The position numbers and the translations under genes are program-made. A stretch of DNA of 64,000 nucleotides from Raskinella chloraquaticus (SeqCode) (GTDB taxonomy: Bacteria > Pseudomonadota > Alphaproteobacteria > Rhizobiales > UBA4765): NCBI GenBank assembly GCA_002365175.1, contig DEZK01000007.1, positions 1 to 64,000 on the forward strand, given 5' to 3'. The notes under the pieces are model-generated. The model saw only the letters and a program-made list of their open reading frames with translations. It was not told the origin of the DNA and searched no databases. Shown here piece by piece: positions 53,314-62,999 of the stretch; the stretch's first letter is position 1; every line of letters starts with the position of its first letter.

Positions 53314-53673
53314 ATGGACGAAATCATCGCCAAAGTCGCGGCGGCAGCCGGCATTGATGCGAGTGTAGCGGAAAAGGCAATCGGCGCCATTCTGGGCTTT
53401 CTCAAGAAGGAAGGCCCAAGCGAGCATGTGGCAACCATGATGGAAAAGCTCCCGGGCGCTGACGACCTCATCGCCAAGGCGCCAAGCGGCGGCATGTTTG
53501 GCGCCATGGGCGGGATCATGGGCCTTGGCAGCCAATTGATGTCGTCCGGCCTCTCCATGGGCCAGGTCCAGACTGTCGGGCGGACCCTGTTTGCATCTGC
53601 CCGCGAGCAGGTAGGCGAAGAGACAATGGGCCAGATTGTCGCCTCGATCCCTGGCCTGTCGCAATTCGTCTGA
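53314..53673 (+). CDS. Small Gly/Met-rich protein of unknown function
   Basis: A 119-residue protein starting MDEIIAKVAAAAGIDASVAE with GGGAGGAA ahead of the ATG. It has two helical halves around a Gly/Met-rich centre (GGMFGAMGGIMGLGSQLMSS) and resembles DUF2267/DUF937-like helical proteins. It lies three bases before the methylmalonyl-CoA mutase small subunit gene, so it is probably the first gene of that operon, though without a known link to it. Confidence 0.72.
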   Translation: MDEIIAKVAAAAGIDASVAEKAIGAILGFLKKEGPSEHVATMMEKLPGADDLIAKAPSGGMFGAMGGIMGLGSQLMSSGLSMGQVQTVGRTLFASAREQVGEETMGQIVASIPGLSQFV

Positions 53674-53676
53674 GGC

Positions 53677-55551
53677 ATGATGGGGGCGGGACCGGCGATG
53701 ACAGGTAATCCTTTCAGTGCCGCGCCGCGCTTTCCCGCCATTGACGATGAACAGTGGCGGGAGGCCGCCATCGCCAGCCTCAAGGGCGGGCGGTTTGAGG
53801 AGCGTCTCGTCTCGCATACCTATGACGGCATCGACATCGCGCCGCTTTATACCGCGCGCACAGCCGCGTCCGCTGTCAGCGCTGCCGGACCGGCGGGTGC
53901 GGCGCCCTTCATTCGCGGCTGGGAAGCCACGCCGCGCCCCTGGCGGCTGGCGCAGCGGGTCGATCTCAACGATCCGACAGCGGCCAATGCGCAAGCGCTG
54001 GATGATCTTGAAGGCGGGGCCAATGCCCTCATTATCGCAACCGACATCAACGGCGTTGCCGTCAGCAATGCCGCCGACATCGAGACATTGCTTGCTGGTG
54101 TCCGGCTCGATTTGATCAGCGTGACGCTTGAGGCTGATCACCCCCAGACGGTTGATCTCTTCGTCGACCTGATGCAGCGGCGCGGACACGCGCTGTCCTC
54201 GTTGGATTTTTGTCCAGGCTTCTGCCCTCTTGCGGCGATGGCGCGCGGGCAGGACATCGGCGATGAGGCTGCTTTCGCCGCGAGGCTCGCCGCTCTGCAT
54301 CAGAACTATCAGGCGATGGGCCACCTGGGCCCGCTCTTTCTCCTTGACGGGCGCGTGGTAGCCGACGCGCTGGGAAGTGAAGGGCAGGAAATCGCCAGCA
54401 TCCTGGCGCAGGCTGTCGACATGTTCCGAGCCGGCGAAAAAGCCGGGCTCGATCAACAAGAAGTCGCAGCAAGGCTGGCTGCAAAGATAACGGTAGATGC
54501 TGATCAGTTCCTGTCGATTGCCAAGTTGCGGGCGCTCAGGCTGGTATGGACGCACCTTATGGACGCCATAGGGCTTGGCGCCGCGCCTCTCGACATTCGC
54601 GCTGAAACCTCATGGCGCATGCTCAGCGGGCGCGATCCGTGGGTGAATGTGCTGCGCGGAACGATTGCCTGTTTTGCCGGCGCGGTCGGCGGGGCGAGTG
54701 AAATCACGCTCCATCCCTTCACCTCAGCCCTCGGTCGCCCTGATGGGCTGGCGCGGCGCATCGCCCGCAACACGCAAGCGATCCTCGCAGAAGAAAGCAG
54801 TCTTGACCGCGTGGCCGATCCGGCAGGCGGTTCCTATTACGTCGAAAGCCTGACCCAGGCGCTGGCCGGCAAGGCGTGGACGATTTTCCAGGACATCGAG
54901 AAGGCCGGCGGGTTTGCGACGTCCCTGCGCTCAGGCTGGCTGCAGCAGCAGGTGGGGCAAGTGCGCAAGAAGCGACTGCAGGCGCTTGCGACGCGGCGCG
55001 ACAAGATCACCGGCGTGTCCGAATTTCCTGACATTCACGAGGCTCCGGTTCCGGTAGCTGCACCTTGGCCGCAGGGTGTGGCGGCCGGCGGCGGAATCAC
55101 GCCACTCCCGCGCCTGCGGCTGGCGCAGGCTTTCGAAGATTTGCGTCAGAACGCTGAAGGGATGCAGCCGCGACCTGTCATGTTCCTCGCCACGCTGGGA
55201 ACGCCTGCGGAGACGATCACCCGGGCAGGCTTTGCCAAGAATTTCTTTGAAGCCGGTGGTATCGGGTCTCCCGGCAATGACGGATTTGCCGATATCGCCG
55301 CGCTCACAACAGCCTTTGCCAAAAGCGGCGCGGCGCTTGCGTGCCTGTGCTCAAGCGATGAGGTCTACGGCAAGCAGGGGGCAGCAGCCGCCCAGGCACT
55401 GAAAGCAGCCGGAGCGCGCCTGGTGCTGCTTGCGGGCAATCCACGCGAGAAGCGCGAGGAACTGACCGCAGCCGGCATTGACAGCTTCATTTATGCTGGC
55501 ATGGATATTGTTGCGGCGCTGACTGACCTGCAACGACAAATTGGTCTATAA
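53677..55551 (+). CDS. mutA: Methylmalonyl-CoA mutase small subunit-like protein
   Basis: A 624-residue protein with the TIM-barrel mutase domain (RGWEATPRPWRLAQRVDLND and NTQAILAEESSLDRVADPAGGSYYVE) and a C-terminal domain resembling the B12-binding fold but without the DxHxxG cobalamin motif, as in the non-catalytic small subunit. It pairs with the large subunit encoded next for the conversion of methylmalonyl-CoA to succinyl-CoA. ATG choices at 53677, 53680 and 53698 (MTGNPF) are close together. Confidence 0.9.
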   Translation: MMGAGPAMTGNPFSAAPRFPAIDDEQWREAAIASLKGGRFEERLVSHTYDGIDIAPLYTARTAASAVSAAGPAGAAPFIRGWEATPRPWRLAQRVDLNDPTAANAQALDDLEGGANALIIATDINGVAVSNAADIETLLAGVRLDLISVTLEADHPQTVDLFVDLMQRRGHALSSLDFCPGFCPLAAMARGQDIGDEAAFAARLAALHQNYQAMGHLGPLFLLDGRVVADALGSEGQEIASILAQAVDMFRAGEKAGLDQQEVAARLAAKITVDADQFLSIAKLRALRLVWTHLMDAIGLGAAPLDIRAETSWRMLSGRDPWVNVLRGTIACFAGAVGGASEITLHPFTSALGRPDGLARRIARNTQAILAEESSLDRVADPAGGSYYVESLTQALAGKAWTIFQDIEKAGGFATSLRSGWLQQQVGQVRKKRLQALATRRDKITGVSEFPDIHEAPVPVAAPWPQGVAAGGGITPLPRLRLAQAFEDLRQNAEGMQPRPVMFLATLGTPAETITRAGFAKNFFEAGGIGSPGNDGFADIAALTTAFAKSGAALACLCSSDEVYGKQGAAAAQALKAAGARLVLLAGNPREKREELTAAGIDSFIYAGMDIVAALTDLQRQIGL

Positions 55552-55569
55552 TGGCGCGGTGAGGGTGTC

Positions 55570-57729
55570 ATGAGCCGCATTCCCGATTTCACCACTATCC
55601 CTTTCGCAGTGCCGCCGGCAGGCAGTCCGCAAGCAGGCGATGCGCCTGCCTTCGAGACCCCGGAAGGGATAGCCGTCAAGCCAATCTATGATGCCGATGA
55701 CCTTGCCGGGCTCACCACGCTTGGCGGCATGCCGGGATTTGCACCCTATCTGCGCGGCCCCTACCCCACCATGTATGTCGCGTCGCCCTGGACGATCCGC
55801 CAATATGCCGGCTTCTCGACGGCTGAGGATTCAAACGCCTTCTACCGGCGCAATCTGGCCGCCGGGCAGAAAGGGCTGTCGGTTGCCTTCGATCTTGCCA
55901 CCCATCGCGGCTATGACAGCGATCATCCGCGCGTGCCGGGCGACGTTGGCATGGCGGGCGTGGCGATTGATTCCATCTACGATATGCGCACGCTTTTTGC
56001 CGGCATTCCGCTTGGCGATATTTCCGTGTCGATGACGATGAACGGGGCCGTGCTGCCGGTGCTCGCGCTCTATGTAATCGCAGCCGAAGAACAGGGCGTC
56101 CCGCAGGCCAAGCTCTCAGGCACGATCCAAAACGATATTCTCAAGGAGTTCATGGTCCGCAATACCTATATCTATCCGCCCGGACCATCGATGCGCATCA
56201 TCTCCGACATCTTCGCGCATACTTCGCGCGAAATGCCGAAATTCAACTCGATTTCGATTTCCGGCTATCACATGCAGGAAGCCGGCGCGACGGCTGACCT
56301 CGAACTCGCCTATACGCTCGCTGACGGGCTTGAATATGCGCGTGCCGGTATGGCCGCCGGTCTCGACATCAATGCCTTCGCGCCGCGTCTGTCGTTTTTC
56401 TGGGCGATCGGCATGAATTTTTTCATGGAAGTGGCGAAGCTGCGCGCTGCGCGCCTGTTGTGGGCGCGCCTCATGCAGCCGCTTGGCGCCAATGAGCGCG
56501 GACAGGCCTTGCGCGCCCATTCGCAGACCTCCGGCTGGTCGCTCACCGCGCAGGATGTCTATAACAACATTGTCCGCACGCAGATCGAGGCGATGGCGGC
56601 GACGCAAGGCCATACGCAATCGCTGCACACCAATGCGCTTGACGAGGCGCTGGCGCTGCCGACTGATTTCTCCGCCCGCATCGCTCGCAACACGCAGATC
56701 TTCCTGCAGCAGGAAAGCGGTACGACGCGGCCAGCTGACCCGTGGGGTGGCAGCTTCTATGTCGAACGCCTGACGCACGATCTGGCGGAGCGGGCATGGA
56801 GCCATATGGAGGAGGTGGAGCGCCTGGGCGGTATGGCGAAGGCGATTGCCGCCGGCGTACCCAAGCTCAAAATCGAGGAAGCGGCGGCAAAGACCCAGGC
56901 GCGCATCGATTCAGGGCGCCAGACGGTCGTTGGCGTCAACAAATACCGCCCCGAGCGCGACGAGACGATCGAGGTACGCAGCGTCGATAATCAGACCGTG
57001 CGCATGCTGCAGATCGACAAGCTGAAACGGCTCAGGGCGGAGCGCGATGAAACGAATGTCGCCCGCACGCTCAGTGCGCTTGAAAACGGCGCGCGGGCAA
57101 ACGGTAATCTTCTGGCGCTATCGATTGAGGCAGCGCGCGCCAAGGCAACAGTTGGCGAAATGTCAGACGCGCTTGAGCGTGTCTTTGGGCGCCACCGCGC
57201 CGAGATCAAATCGATCCAGGGCGTTTACGCGCGGGAGGTCGGCATGGGCAATCACAAGATTGATGCAGCGCGCGGCGCAGTCGAAGCCTTCGCCAAAGCC
57301 GATGGACGGCGCCCGCGTATTCTCATCGCCAAGATGGGGCAGGACGGCCATGATCGCGGACAGAAGGTGATTGCCACTGCCTTTGCTGATCTCGGCTTTG
57401 ACGTCGATATCGGACCACTTTTCCAGACACCGCAGGAAGTGGCACGTCAGGCGGTTGAAAACGACGTGCATGTGGTGGGCGTGTCGTCTCTTGCCGCCGG
57501 CCATCTGACGCTGGTGCCGGCCCTGCGCGAAGCGCTTGGCGCTGAAGGGCGCCCCGACATCATGATCGCGGTGGGCGGTGTCATCCCGCCGCAGGATTAC
57601 CAGACGTTGCTTGAGGCCGGCGCTGCCGCCATCTTCCCGCCGGGCACTGTGATTGCCGAGGCAGCGCATGATCTCCTCGCCAAGCTCTCAGCCCATCTTG
57701 GCTATGGCGACCGGGCGGCGGCGGAATGA
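55570..57729 (+). CDS. mutB: Methylmalonyl-CoA mutase large (catalytic) subunit
   Basis: A 719-residue adenosylcobalamin-dependent mutase: the substrate-binding barrel with YPTMYVASPWTIRQYAGFST and VSMTMNGAVLPVLA, and a C-terminal B12 domain with the DGHDRG base-off motif near residue 592. It completes propionyl-CoA catabolism or links odd-chain and branched amino acid breakdown to the TCA cycle. It follows mutA by 18 bases and its TGA overlaps the start of a GIY-YIG gene (ATGA) rather than meaB, which is unusual. Confidence 0.96.
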   Translation: MSRIPDFTTIPFAVPPAGSPQAGDAPAFETPEGIAVKPIYDADDLAGLTTLGGMPGFAPYLRGPYPTMYVASPWTIRQYAGFSTAEDSNAFYRRNLAAGQKGLSVAFDLATHRGYDSDHPRVPGDVGMAGVAIDSIYDMRTLFAGIPLGDISVSMTMNGAVLPVLALYVIAAEEQGVPQAKLSGTIQNDILKEFMVRNTYIYPPGPSMRIISDIFAHTSREMPKFNSISISGYHMQEAGATADLELAYTLADGLEYARAGMAAGLDINAFAPRLSFFWAIGMNFFMEVAKLRAARLLWARLMQPLGANERGQALRAHSQTSGWSLTAQDVYNNIVRTQIEAMAATQGHTQSLHTNALDEALALPTDFSARIARNTQIFLQQESGTTRPADPWGGSFYVERLTHDLAERAWSHMEEVERLGGMAKAIAAGVPKLKIEEAAAKTQARIDSGRQTVVGVNKYRPERDETIEVRSVDNQTVRMLQIDKLKRLRAERDETNVARTLSALENGARANGNLLALSIEAARAKATVGEMSDALERVFGRHRAEIKSIQGVYAREVGMGNHKIDAARGAVEAFAKADGRRPRILIAKMGQDGHDRGQKVIATAFADLGFDVDIGPLFQTPQEVARQAVENDVHVVGVSSLAAGHLTLVPALREALGAEGRPDIMIAVGGVIPPQDYQTLLEAGAAAIFPPGTVIAEAAHDLLAKLSAHLGYGDRAAAE

Positions 57730-58571
57730 GTCTTCTGACGTTCCAGGCGCTTCTCAGCATCGCCGGGTTGGAATTATCTCGAGTACGCCTCTACCGCCAT
57801 CAGGAGCCGACAGCCAACCCGTATAAGCTATGGCGCGACCACCCTGTTGATTTCGAAATCTATCAAAGTCATCAGAGCCGGCACCGACGGATCGAGACAA
57901 ACAATTATCTTGCGAGCTTCGTGGTAACGCCGTCAGTCGAAACTCTTTTCGTTGGTCTGTATCTGTCCCGTGGATGGCGCCCCGTACGACCAAGTGATCG
58001 CTACTCCGCGCCAACCGGTTGGGTCGGTGAATACTCTGAAAAGAACGTCTTTCACGAGTTTGAACAGCAACAGTTACTGGCGGAATTCTCAGGGCGTCTC
58101 GTGATCGATTGGGGACCTGGCACTCGCGCCGTGCTTCAGCATGCGTCCAGAAAAATAAAGCCTATCATCGAAATCCGCCGCCGATTTAAAGAACCTGAAT
58201 TTCCCGGATTTGATGGTTTACGGCTGAAATTCGTGGACCTGGAAAATCTATACCCTGCCTGGATAGCACATCTCACATCAACGCGTGGCGTTTATCTCCT
58301 GATTTGCAACAAAACGGGAGCTCAGTATGTTGGTTCGGCGAGCGGCGACAACGGATTTTGGGGGCGCTGGCAACAATATGCGAAGGATGGTCATGGGGGC
58401 AATGTTCTCATGAGGCAGGCAGGACATATGGACTTTTCAATATCTGTTCTTGAAACCGCCCGCTCCGTTGATGGTCAAGATGATATTTGGAGGCGGGAGA
58501 CACATTGGAAAGATAAACTTGGAACCCGCGCGAAGAGCGACGCTGCGGAATTTCAACTGAATAGCAATTAG
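57726..58571 (+). CDS. GIY-YIG nuclease-domain protein inserted in the mutase operon
   Basis: A 281-residue protein whose C-terminal 100 residues form a GIY-YIG nuclease domain: GVYLLICNKTGAQYVGSA (188-205), the arginine of GRWQQY (Arg214), a GHGGN segment and the metal-binding Glu258 in RRETHWKDKLGTR. The N-terminal 170 residues are unrecognised and may recognise a target. Hand-counted GC is about 44% at 58141-58260 against about 66% in the mutase at 57421-57540, indicating acquisition. It overlaps mutB by four bases, so it is coupled to mutB translation, and separates it from meaB. A defence or selfish-element role is possible but unproven. Confidence 0.85.
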   Translation: MSLLTFQALLSIAGLELSRVRLYRHQEPTANPYKLWRDHPVDFEIYQSHQSRHRRIETNNYLASFVVTPSVETLFVGLYLSRGWRPVRPSDRYSAPTGWVGEYSEKNVFHEFEQQQLLAEFSGRLVIDWGPGTRAVLQHASRKIKPIIEIRRRFKEPEFPGFDGLRLKFVDLENLYPAWIAHLTSTRGVYLLICNKTGAQYVGSASGDNGFWGRWQQYAKDGHGGNVLMRQAGHMDFSISVLETARSVDGQDDIWRRETHWKDKLGTRAKSDAAEFQLNSN

Positions 58572-58611
58572 TGTTGGTTTGTGACATCGCCGTCATTTTT
58601 CATAAGGACAG

Positions 58612-59592
58612 ATGATGGTTGATATTTCTCTGCTTACATCGAGTTTGATCGCTGGCGACCGCGCTGTCTTGGCGCGCGCGATAACGCTCATCGAATCGCG
58701 CCGCGCCGATCATCAGGCCGAAGCGCAGGCGCTGCTGAAGGCGGTGCTGCCGTTGACCGGCAAGGCGGTGCGGCTTGGCATCACCGGCGTGCCGGGCGCC
58801 GGCAAATCGACGCTCATCGATGCGCTTGGTGTCATGCTGACGGGGCGCGGCCACAGAGTGGCGGTGTTGGCGGTCGACCCCAGTTCGACGGTGAGCGGCG
58901 GCTCGATCCTGGGCGACAAGACGCGCATGGCGCGACTGGCGGTTGACGCCAACGCCTTCATCCGCCCCTCCCCTTCAGCCGGCACGCTGGGCGGGGTGGC
59001 AGCAAAAACCCGCGAGGCGATGTTGCTCACCGAGGCGGCTGGCTATGATGTCATCATCGTCGAGACCGTGGGGGTCGGGCAATCGGAAGTGGCAGTTGCC
59101 GGCATGGTCGATTTTTTTCTGGTGCTGATGGCGCCCGGCACCGGGGATGACCTGCAGGGGATCAAGAAGGGCATTCTGGAACTTGCAGACATGGTGGTGG
59201 TCAACAAGGCGGATGGTGAAAACCTGCCGCGCGCCCGCCAGGCGGCAAGCGATTATCTGGCAGCGCTTGCGGTGATGATGCCGGCGGAACCTGACTGGCC
59301 GATCCCGCTCAAGCTGGTCTCGGGCCTCACCGGCGGCGGGCTTGGCGAGCTGTGGGACGTTGTGGGGCGCCATCGCACATTGTTCGCAGCCGATGGACGG
59401 CTCACGCAACGCCGCGCCCGCCAGAATGTGGCGTGGATGTGGAATTTGTTCGAGACGCGCCTCCTTGCGGAAGCGAAATCCCGGCCAGTCCTCAGTGCAA
59501 GGATGGCTGAACTTGAGGATGCGGTGCGCGCAGGCCGGACAACGGTGGGGCTGGCGGTCGACGAAATGTTCGCGCTGCTGCAACAGGCGTAA
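58612..59592 (+). CDS. meaB: Methylmalonyl-CoA mutase-associated GTPase MeaB
   Basis: A 326-residue G3E GTPase of the MeaB/ArgK family. Walker A GVPGAGKSTLID, LAVDPSSTVSGGSILGDKTR (switch region), VETVGVGQSEV and VVNKADGEN are all present. It loads and protects the cobalamin of the mutase. It normally sits directly behind the mutase genes; here it is 40 bases downstream of the GIY-YIG gene with an AAGGACAG ribosome-binding site. Confidence 0.95.
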   Translation: MMVDISLLTSSLIAGDRAVLARAITLIESRRADHQAEAQALLKAVLPLTGKAVRLGITGVPGAGKSTLIDALGVMLTGRGHRVAVLAVDPSSTVSGGSILGDKTRMARLAVDANAFIRPSPSAGTLGGVAAKTREAMLLTEAAGYDVIIVETVGVGQSEVAVAGMVDFFLVLMAPGTGDDLQGIKKGILELADMVVVNKADGENLPRARQAASDYLAALAVMMPAEPDWPIPLKLVSGLTGGGLGELWDVVGRHRTLFAADGRLTQRRARQNVAWMWNLFETRLLAEAKSRPVLSARMAELEDAVRAGRTTVGLAVDEMFALLQQA

Positions 59593-59635
59593 CGGCACAG
59601 GACTTGCGTTGCCATGGTCAAGGAGACCCTTGCCC

Positions 59636-60982
59636 ATGCTCAAACGTCGTCATTTTCTTGGTTTTGCGCTGGGCGGTGGCGCTACTGCCGCCTTATCGCG
59701 TCCCGCTTTCGCACAATCGCCCTCTTCCGGGACAGCGACAGCCAATGCTTATGGCCTGGTCGCAAACGCCAGGCATGACCAGAGCGAGGCGCTGCAACAC
59801 GCCATCAACGACAGCGCCAGACGCGGACAGGCGCTGCACTTGCCGGCAGGGCGCTTTCTTGTCAGCGGGCTTGTTCTCCCGCCGGGCGCGACGCTCATCG
59901 GTACGCCCGGCCTGACGCGGCTGGTGCAGTCGGGGTCCCGGCCGATCCTCAGAGCCGAAGGGACAAAGCGTCTGCGCGTCAGCGATCTCGTTCTCGATGG
60001 TGCGGGCCGGACGATTGGCGGCACGCGCGGCGCGCTTCTCACCGCCAAGGGCTGCGAGGCGATCAATCTACGCGGTGTTGAATTCACCCATACGCCGGGG
60101 TGTGGCCTCGTTCTTGAAGGATGCGGCGGCGCGGTTGAGGGCTCGACCTTCACGCAGGTCGGCGATGCCGGCCTGTTCGCGCTCGATTCGCGCGGCCTGA
60201 GGATCGATGGCAATGCCTTCTCTGATATCGGCAACAACGCCGTTCAGGTGTGGCGCTCGCAAAAGGGCGAGGATGGCACACAGATCACCCATAACCGGAT
60301 TTCACATGTCGGTGCGCGCGATGGCGGCAACGGGCAGAACGGTAATGGCGTCAACATTTTCCGCGCCGGCGCGGTGGTGGTGAGCGCCAACACCATCAGG
60401 GACTGCGCCTTTTCCGGCATCCGCAGCAATGGCGGGTCGAACGTCATCGTTACCGCCAACAGCATCACGCGCTCGGGCGAGGTGGCGATCTTCATTGAAT
60501 TTGCCTTCGAGGGTGCAAGCATCGCCAACAACATAATCGACGCAGCTGCAGCCGGAATCTCGGTCAGCAATTTCGATTCAGGCGGCAGGCTGGCCTCCGT
60601 CGTTGGCAATGTCGTGCGCGGGATCACCACCAAAAGCCTGAGCAATCCCGATACGCGGCCCTATGGTATCGCGGTTGAAGCCGACACAACGGTCATCGGC
60701 AATACGGTCGAAAACGTGCCCGGCGTCGGTATTCGCGTTGGCTGGGGGCCTTATCTGCGCAATGTGACGGCAAGCGCCAATGTGGTGCGCGAGAGCGACA
60801 TCGGCATCGGCGTGTCGCTCGTCAAGGGCGCGGGCAAGGCGATCGTTGCTGACAACATCATCGCCGGCTCAAAGACCGCCCTTGCCGGCATGGAGTGGCA
60901 GACGAACGTGACGGGTGATCTGACGCGCGCAGCCGATGGCCAGCAGGCCAACCTCACCTTCGCCCGCAATCGCGCCGGCTGA
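59636..60982 (+). CDS. Tat-exported beta-helix repeat protein (TIGR03808 type)
   Basis: About 448 residues from MLKRRHFLGFALGGG, a twin-arginine signal with RRHFLGF, cleavage near AFAQ. The mature protein is a right-handed parallel beta-helix with repeated N-x-I/V and G-rich turns (NRISHVGARDGGNGQNGNGV, NTIRDCAFSGIRSNGGSNV). It matches the Tat-dependent repetitive proteins of Rhizobiales (TIGR03808), whose function is unknown; polysaccharide binding or cleavage is plausible given the fold. It follows meaB by 43 bases. Confidence 0.88.
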   Translation: MLKRRHFLGFALGGGATAALSRPAFAQSPSSGTATANAYGLVANARHDQSEALQHAINDSARRGQALHLPAGRFLVSGLVLPPGATLIGTPGLTRLVQSGSRPILRAEGTKRLRVSDLVLDGAGRTIGGTRGALLTAKGCEAINLRGVEFTHTPGCGLVLEGCGGAVEGSTFTQVGDAGLFALDSRGLRIDGNAFSDIGNNAVQVWRSQKGEDGTQITHNRISHVGARDGGNGQNGNGVNIFRAGAVVVSANTIRDCAFSGIRSNGGSNVIVTANSITRSGEVAIFIEFAFEGASIANNIIDAAAAGISVSNFDSGGRLASVVGNVVRGITTKSLSNPDTRPYGIAVEADTTVIGNTVENVPGVGIRVGWGPYLRNVTASANVVRESDIGIGVSLVKGAGKAIVADNIIAGSKTALAGMEWQTNVTGDLTRAADGQQANLTFARNRAG

Positions 60983-61006
60983 AACGGAAAGCCAGGCGAT
61001 GCGGCA

Positions 61007-62044
61007 TCAACCCGCCTTAGGGTGCGGGACCGCCGACAACGCCTGCTCAAATGCCCGCCCAGGACGAATTCCACCGGTTTCGATACCGCGCCAGTTCCGC
61101 TGTCTGGGTCGGCGGAAGCGTTCGAATTCGCCAGCCTCGTCGTCGGACATGGTCACAAAGCTCGCAATCAGCGCCGCCGCCGCTGTCTCGGAAGCGCGGG
61201 TCGCCCCATCATCGATCTTGAGCGCAAAGCCAAGTCCGCGATCTGGGAAGGCGCCACAGAAGACGCCTTCCGCGCCCGTCTTGACGAATACCCGTTCGCC
61301 GAAGAGACGCATGACGTCGGTGCAGAAACGCCCGGTGCCCGCCACCATCTGCGGCGCCACAGCGCAGGCCTTGCGAATGCGCTCGCAGGCGCGGCCACGT
61401 TCGGGCGACAGCCCATGTCCGGTGCCAAAGCGGGCGAAGGCTATCGCCACCTGATCAAGCGGCATGGCGTAGGTCGGGATCGAGCAGCCATCGGTGCCGC
61501 AGATTTCAGCACCAAGTGATACGCCCACCATCTCTTCCAGTGCCCGCCGCACTTCCACCTGCACGGGATGATCAGCCTTGACATATCCCGCCGGCGCATA
61601 ACCACGGTGAACTGCCAGCGCCAGAAAGCCGCAATGCTTGCCGGAGCAATTATTGTGCAGCGCTGACGGTTCGAGATTGCTTCGCGCCATGGTACGCGAG
61701 GCGATCTCGCCCATCGGCCAATGCGCCCCGCATTCGAGCGCTGCGGCACTCAAGCCAAGCCGCGCCAGAATCGCTGCCGCGCGCTCGGCATGTGCTGCTT
61801 CGCCCGAATGCGAGGCACACGCCATCGCCAAATCTTCATTGGAATAGGCAAAATGATCAGCGGCACCCGATTCAACGAGGGCTAGCGCCTGAATTGCCTT
61901 GACCGCCGATCGGGGATACACCGCGCGCTTCGTATCGCCCCATGAAAAGACCGTCTGGCCACGGTCGTTCATCACCGCTACAGACCCGGTATGGCGGCTC
62001 TCGATCAACGAGCCGCGACTGACTTCGATCAGTACTTCGTCCAT
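61007..62044 (-). CDS. L-asparaginase of the Rhizobium etli (class 3) type
   Basis: A 345-residue asparaginase II of the rhizobial family, unrelated to E. coli AnsA/AnsB. The SxxK element is Ser46/Lys49 (PRSAVKA), with Ser80 in CASHSGE, and the zinc-site residues are Cys133, Lys136 (NNCSGKHCG) and Cys187 (GTDGCSIP); all are shifted by two from the R. etli ReAV residues as I remember them. It hydrolyses asparagine to aspartate and ammonia in the cytosol. It converges with the beta-helix protein gene and diverges from cysQ. Confidence 0.92.
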   Translation of the reverse strand: MDEVLIEVSRGSLIESRHTGSVAVMNDRGQTVFSWGDTKRAVYPRSAVKAIQALALVESGAADHFAYSNEDLAMACASHSGEAAHAERAAAILARLGLSAAALECGAHWPMGEIASRTMARSNLEPSALHNNCSGKHCGFLALAVHRGYAPAGYVKADHPVQVEVRRALEEMVGVSLGAEICGTDGCSIPTYAMPLDQVAIAFARFGTGHGLSPERGRACERIRKACAVAPQMVAGTGRFCTDVMRLFGERVFVKTGAEGVFCGAFPDRGLGFALKIDDGATRASETAAAALIASFVTMSDDEAGEFERFRRPRQRNWRGIETGGIRPGRAFEQALSAVPHPKAG

Positions 62045-62163
62045 ACTTGCGGCCCTATGTCTGGCGTGGTGATTGATGCGTAATTATGTCAAGCTATCGC
62101 TGTTACCTTTCCTCATTACGGCAATTCAACACCTCGTCCAATGTTCATTCGAGCGCGACCGAC

Positions 62164-62997
62164 ATGATGGAATCATCTGCAGGCTCGTTCCCTGTTCCAG
62201 CCGGCTTTGCGAGCTTCGATGCGTTGGCCAATACGTTTGCCAGCATCGCATCCCAGGCTGGCTGTGTGATCCTTGCCGTCTATGCGAGCGATTTCACCAT
62301 GCGGCAGAAATCGGATGCCTCGCCGGTATGCGAGGCGGATGAGGCGGCTGAACTGATCATCCTGCGGCTGCTGCAAGAGTTGCTACCCGAGGTTCCGATC
62401 ATTGCCGAGGAAGCGGTAGCCCAGGGCCGTGTGCCTGACATCAGCAACGGCGTCTTCCTGCTTGTCGACCCGCTCGACGGCACAGTCGAATTTGCCGGGC
62501 GCAACGGCGAATTCACCGTCAATATTGCACTCATCGTGCAAGGCGTGCCGGTCTGCGGTATCGTCTATTCACCGCTCGACGGCGCGCTTTATCTTGGCGG
62601 CGAGCATGCGCGCAAGGCACAACTGGCCGCTGGCGCCCCGTTTGACCCCGCCAGTTCCACCGCCATCCACGTCCGCCAGCCCGGAACGCCGCTTGACGTT
62701 GTGATGAGCCGCTCGCACCGCTGCACCAGGACCGAAGCCTGGGCTGATGCCCAGGGCGAGAACCGGGTGGTGACACGCGGATCAGCGCTAAAATTCGGCC
62801 TGCTGGCGGATGGCAGTGCCGATCTCTATCCTCGTTTCACGCCGACCATGGAATGGGACACTGCTGCCGGTCATGCCGTCCTGCGGGCGGCGGGCGGAAG
62901 CCTGCTGACCCCCGATGACAAGCCTTTTGTCTACGGCAAGATCAGCGAGGGGTTCCGCAACGGGCCGTTCATTGCGCGCGGCGGCACCTCGACCTGA
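62164..62997 (+). CDS. cysQ: 3'(2'),5'-bisphosphate nucleotidase CysQ
   Basis: About 277 residues of the inositol monophosphatase fold. The metal-binding motifs are IIAEEAVAQG, LLVDPLDGTVEF and EWDTAAGHAVL. CysQ degrades 3'-phosphoadenosine-5'-phosphate from sulfate assimilation and may recycle nucleotides. Starts at 62164 and 62167 are both possible; the frame opens at 62086 without family sequence. It ends three bases before the convergent PTS enzyme I gene. Confidence 0.9.
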   Translation: MMESSAGSFPVPAGFASFDALANTFASIASQAGCVILAVYASDFTMRQKSDASPVCEADEAAELIILRLLQELLPEVPIIAEEAVAQGRVPDISNGVFLLVDPLDGTVEFAGRNGEFTVNIALIVQGVPVCGIVYSPLDGALYLGGEHARKAQLAAGAPFDPASSTAIHVRQPGTPLDVVMSRSHRCTRTEAWADAQGENRVVTRGSALKFGLLADGSADLYPRFTPTMEWDTAAGHAVLRAAGGSLLTPDDKPFVYGKISEGFRNGPFIARGGTST

Positions 62998-62999
62998 GC

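Noticed and set aside
53224..54555. 443-codon minus-strand open frame opposite mutA and the small upstream gene
   Set aside because: Antisense to the mutase small subunit, no motif, no ribosome-binding site; a GC-rich shadow frame.
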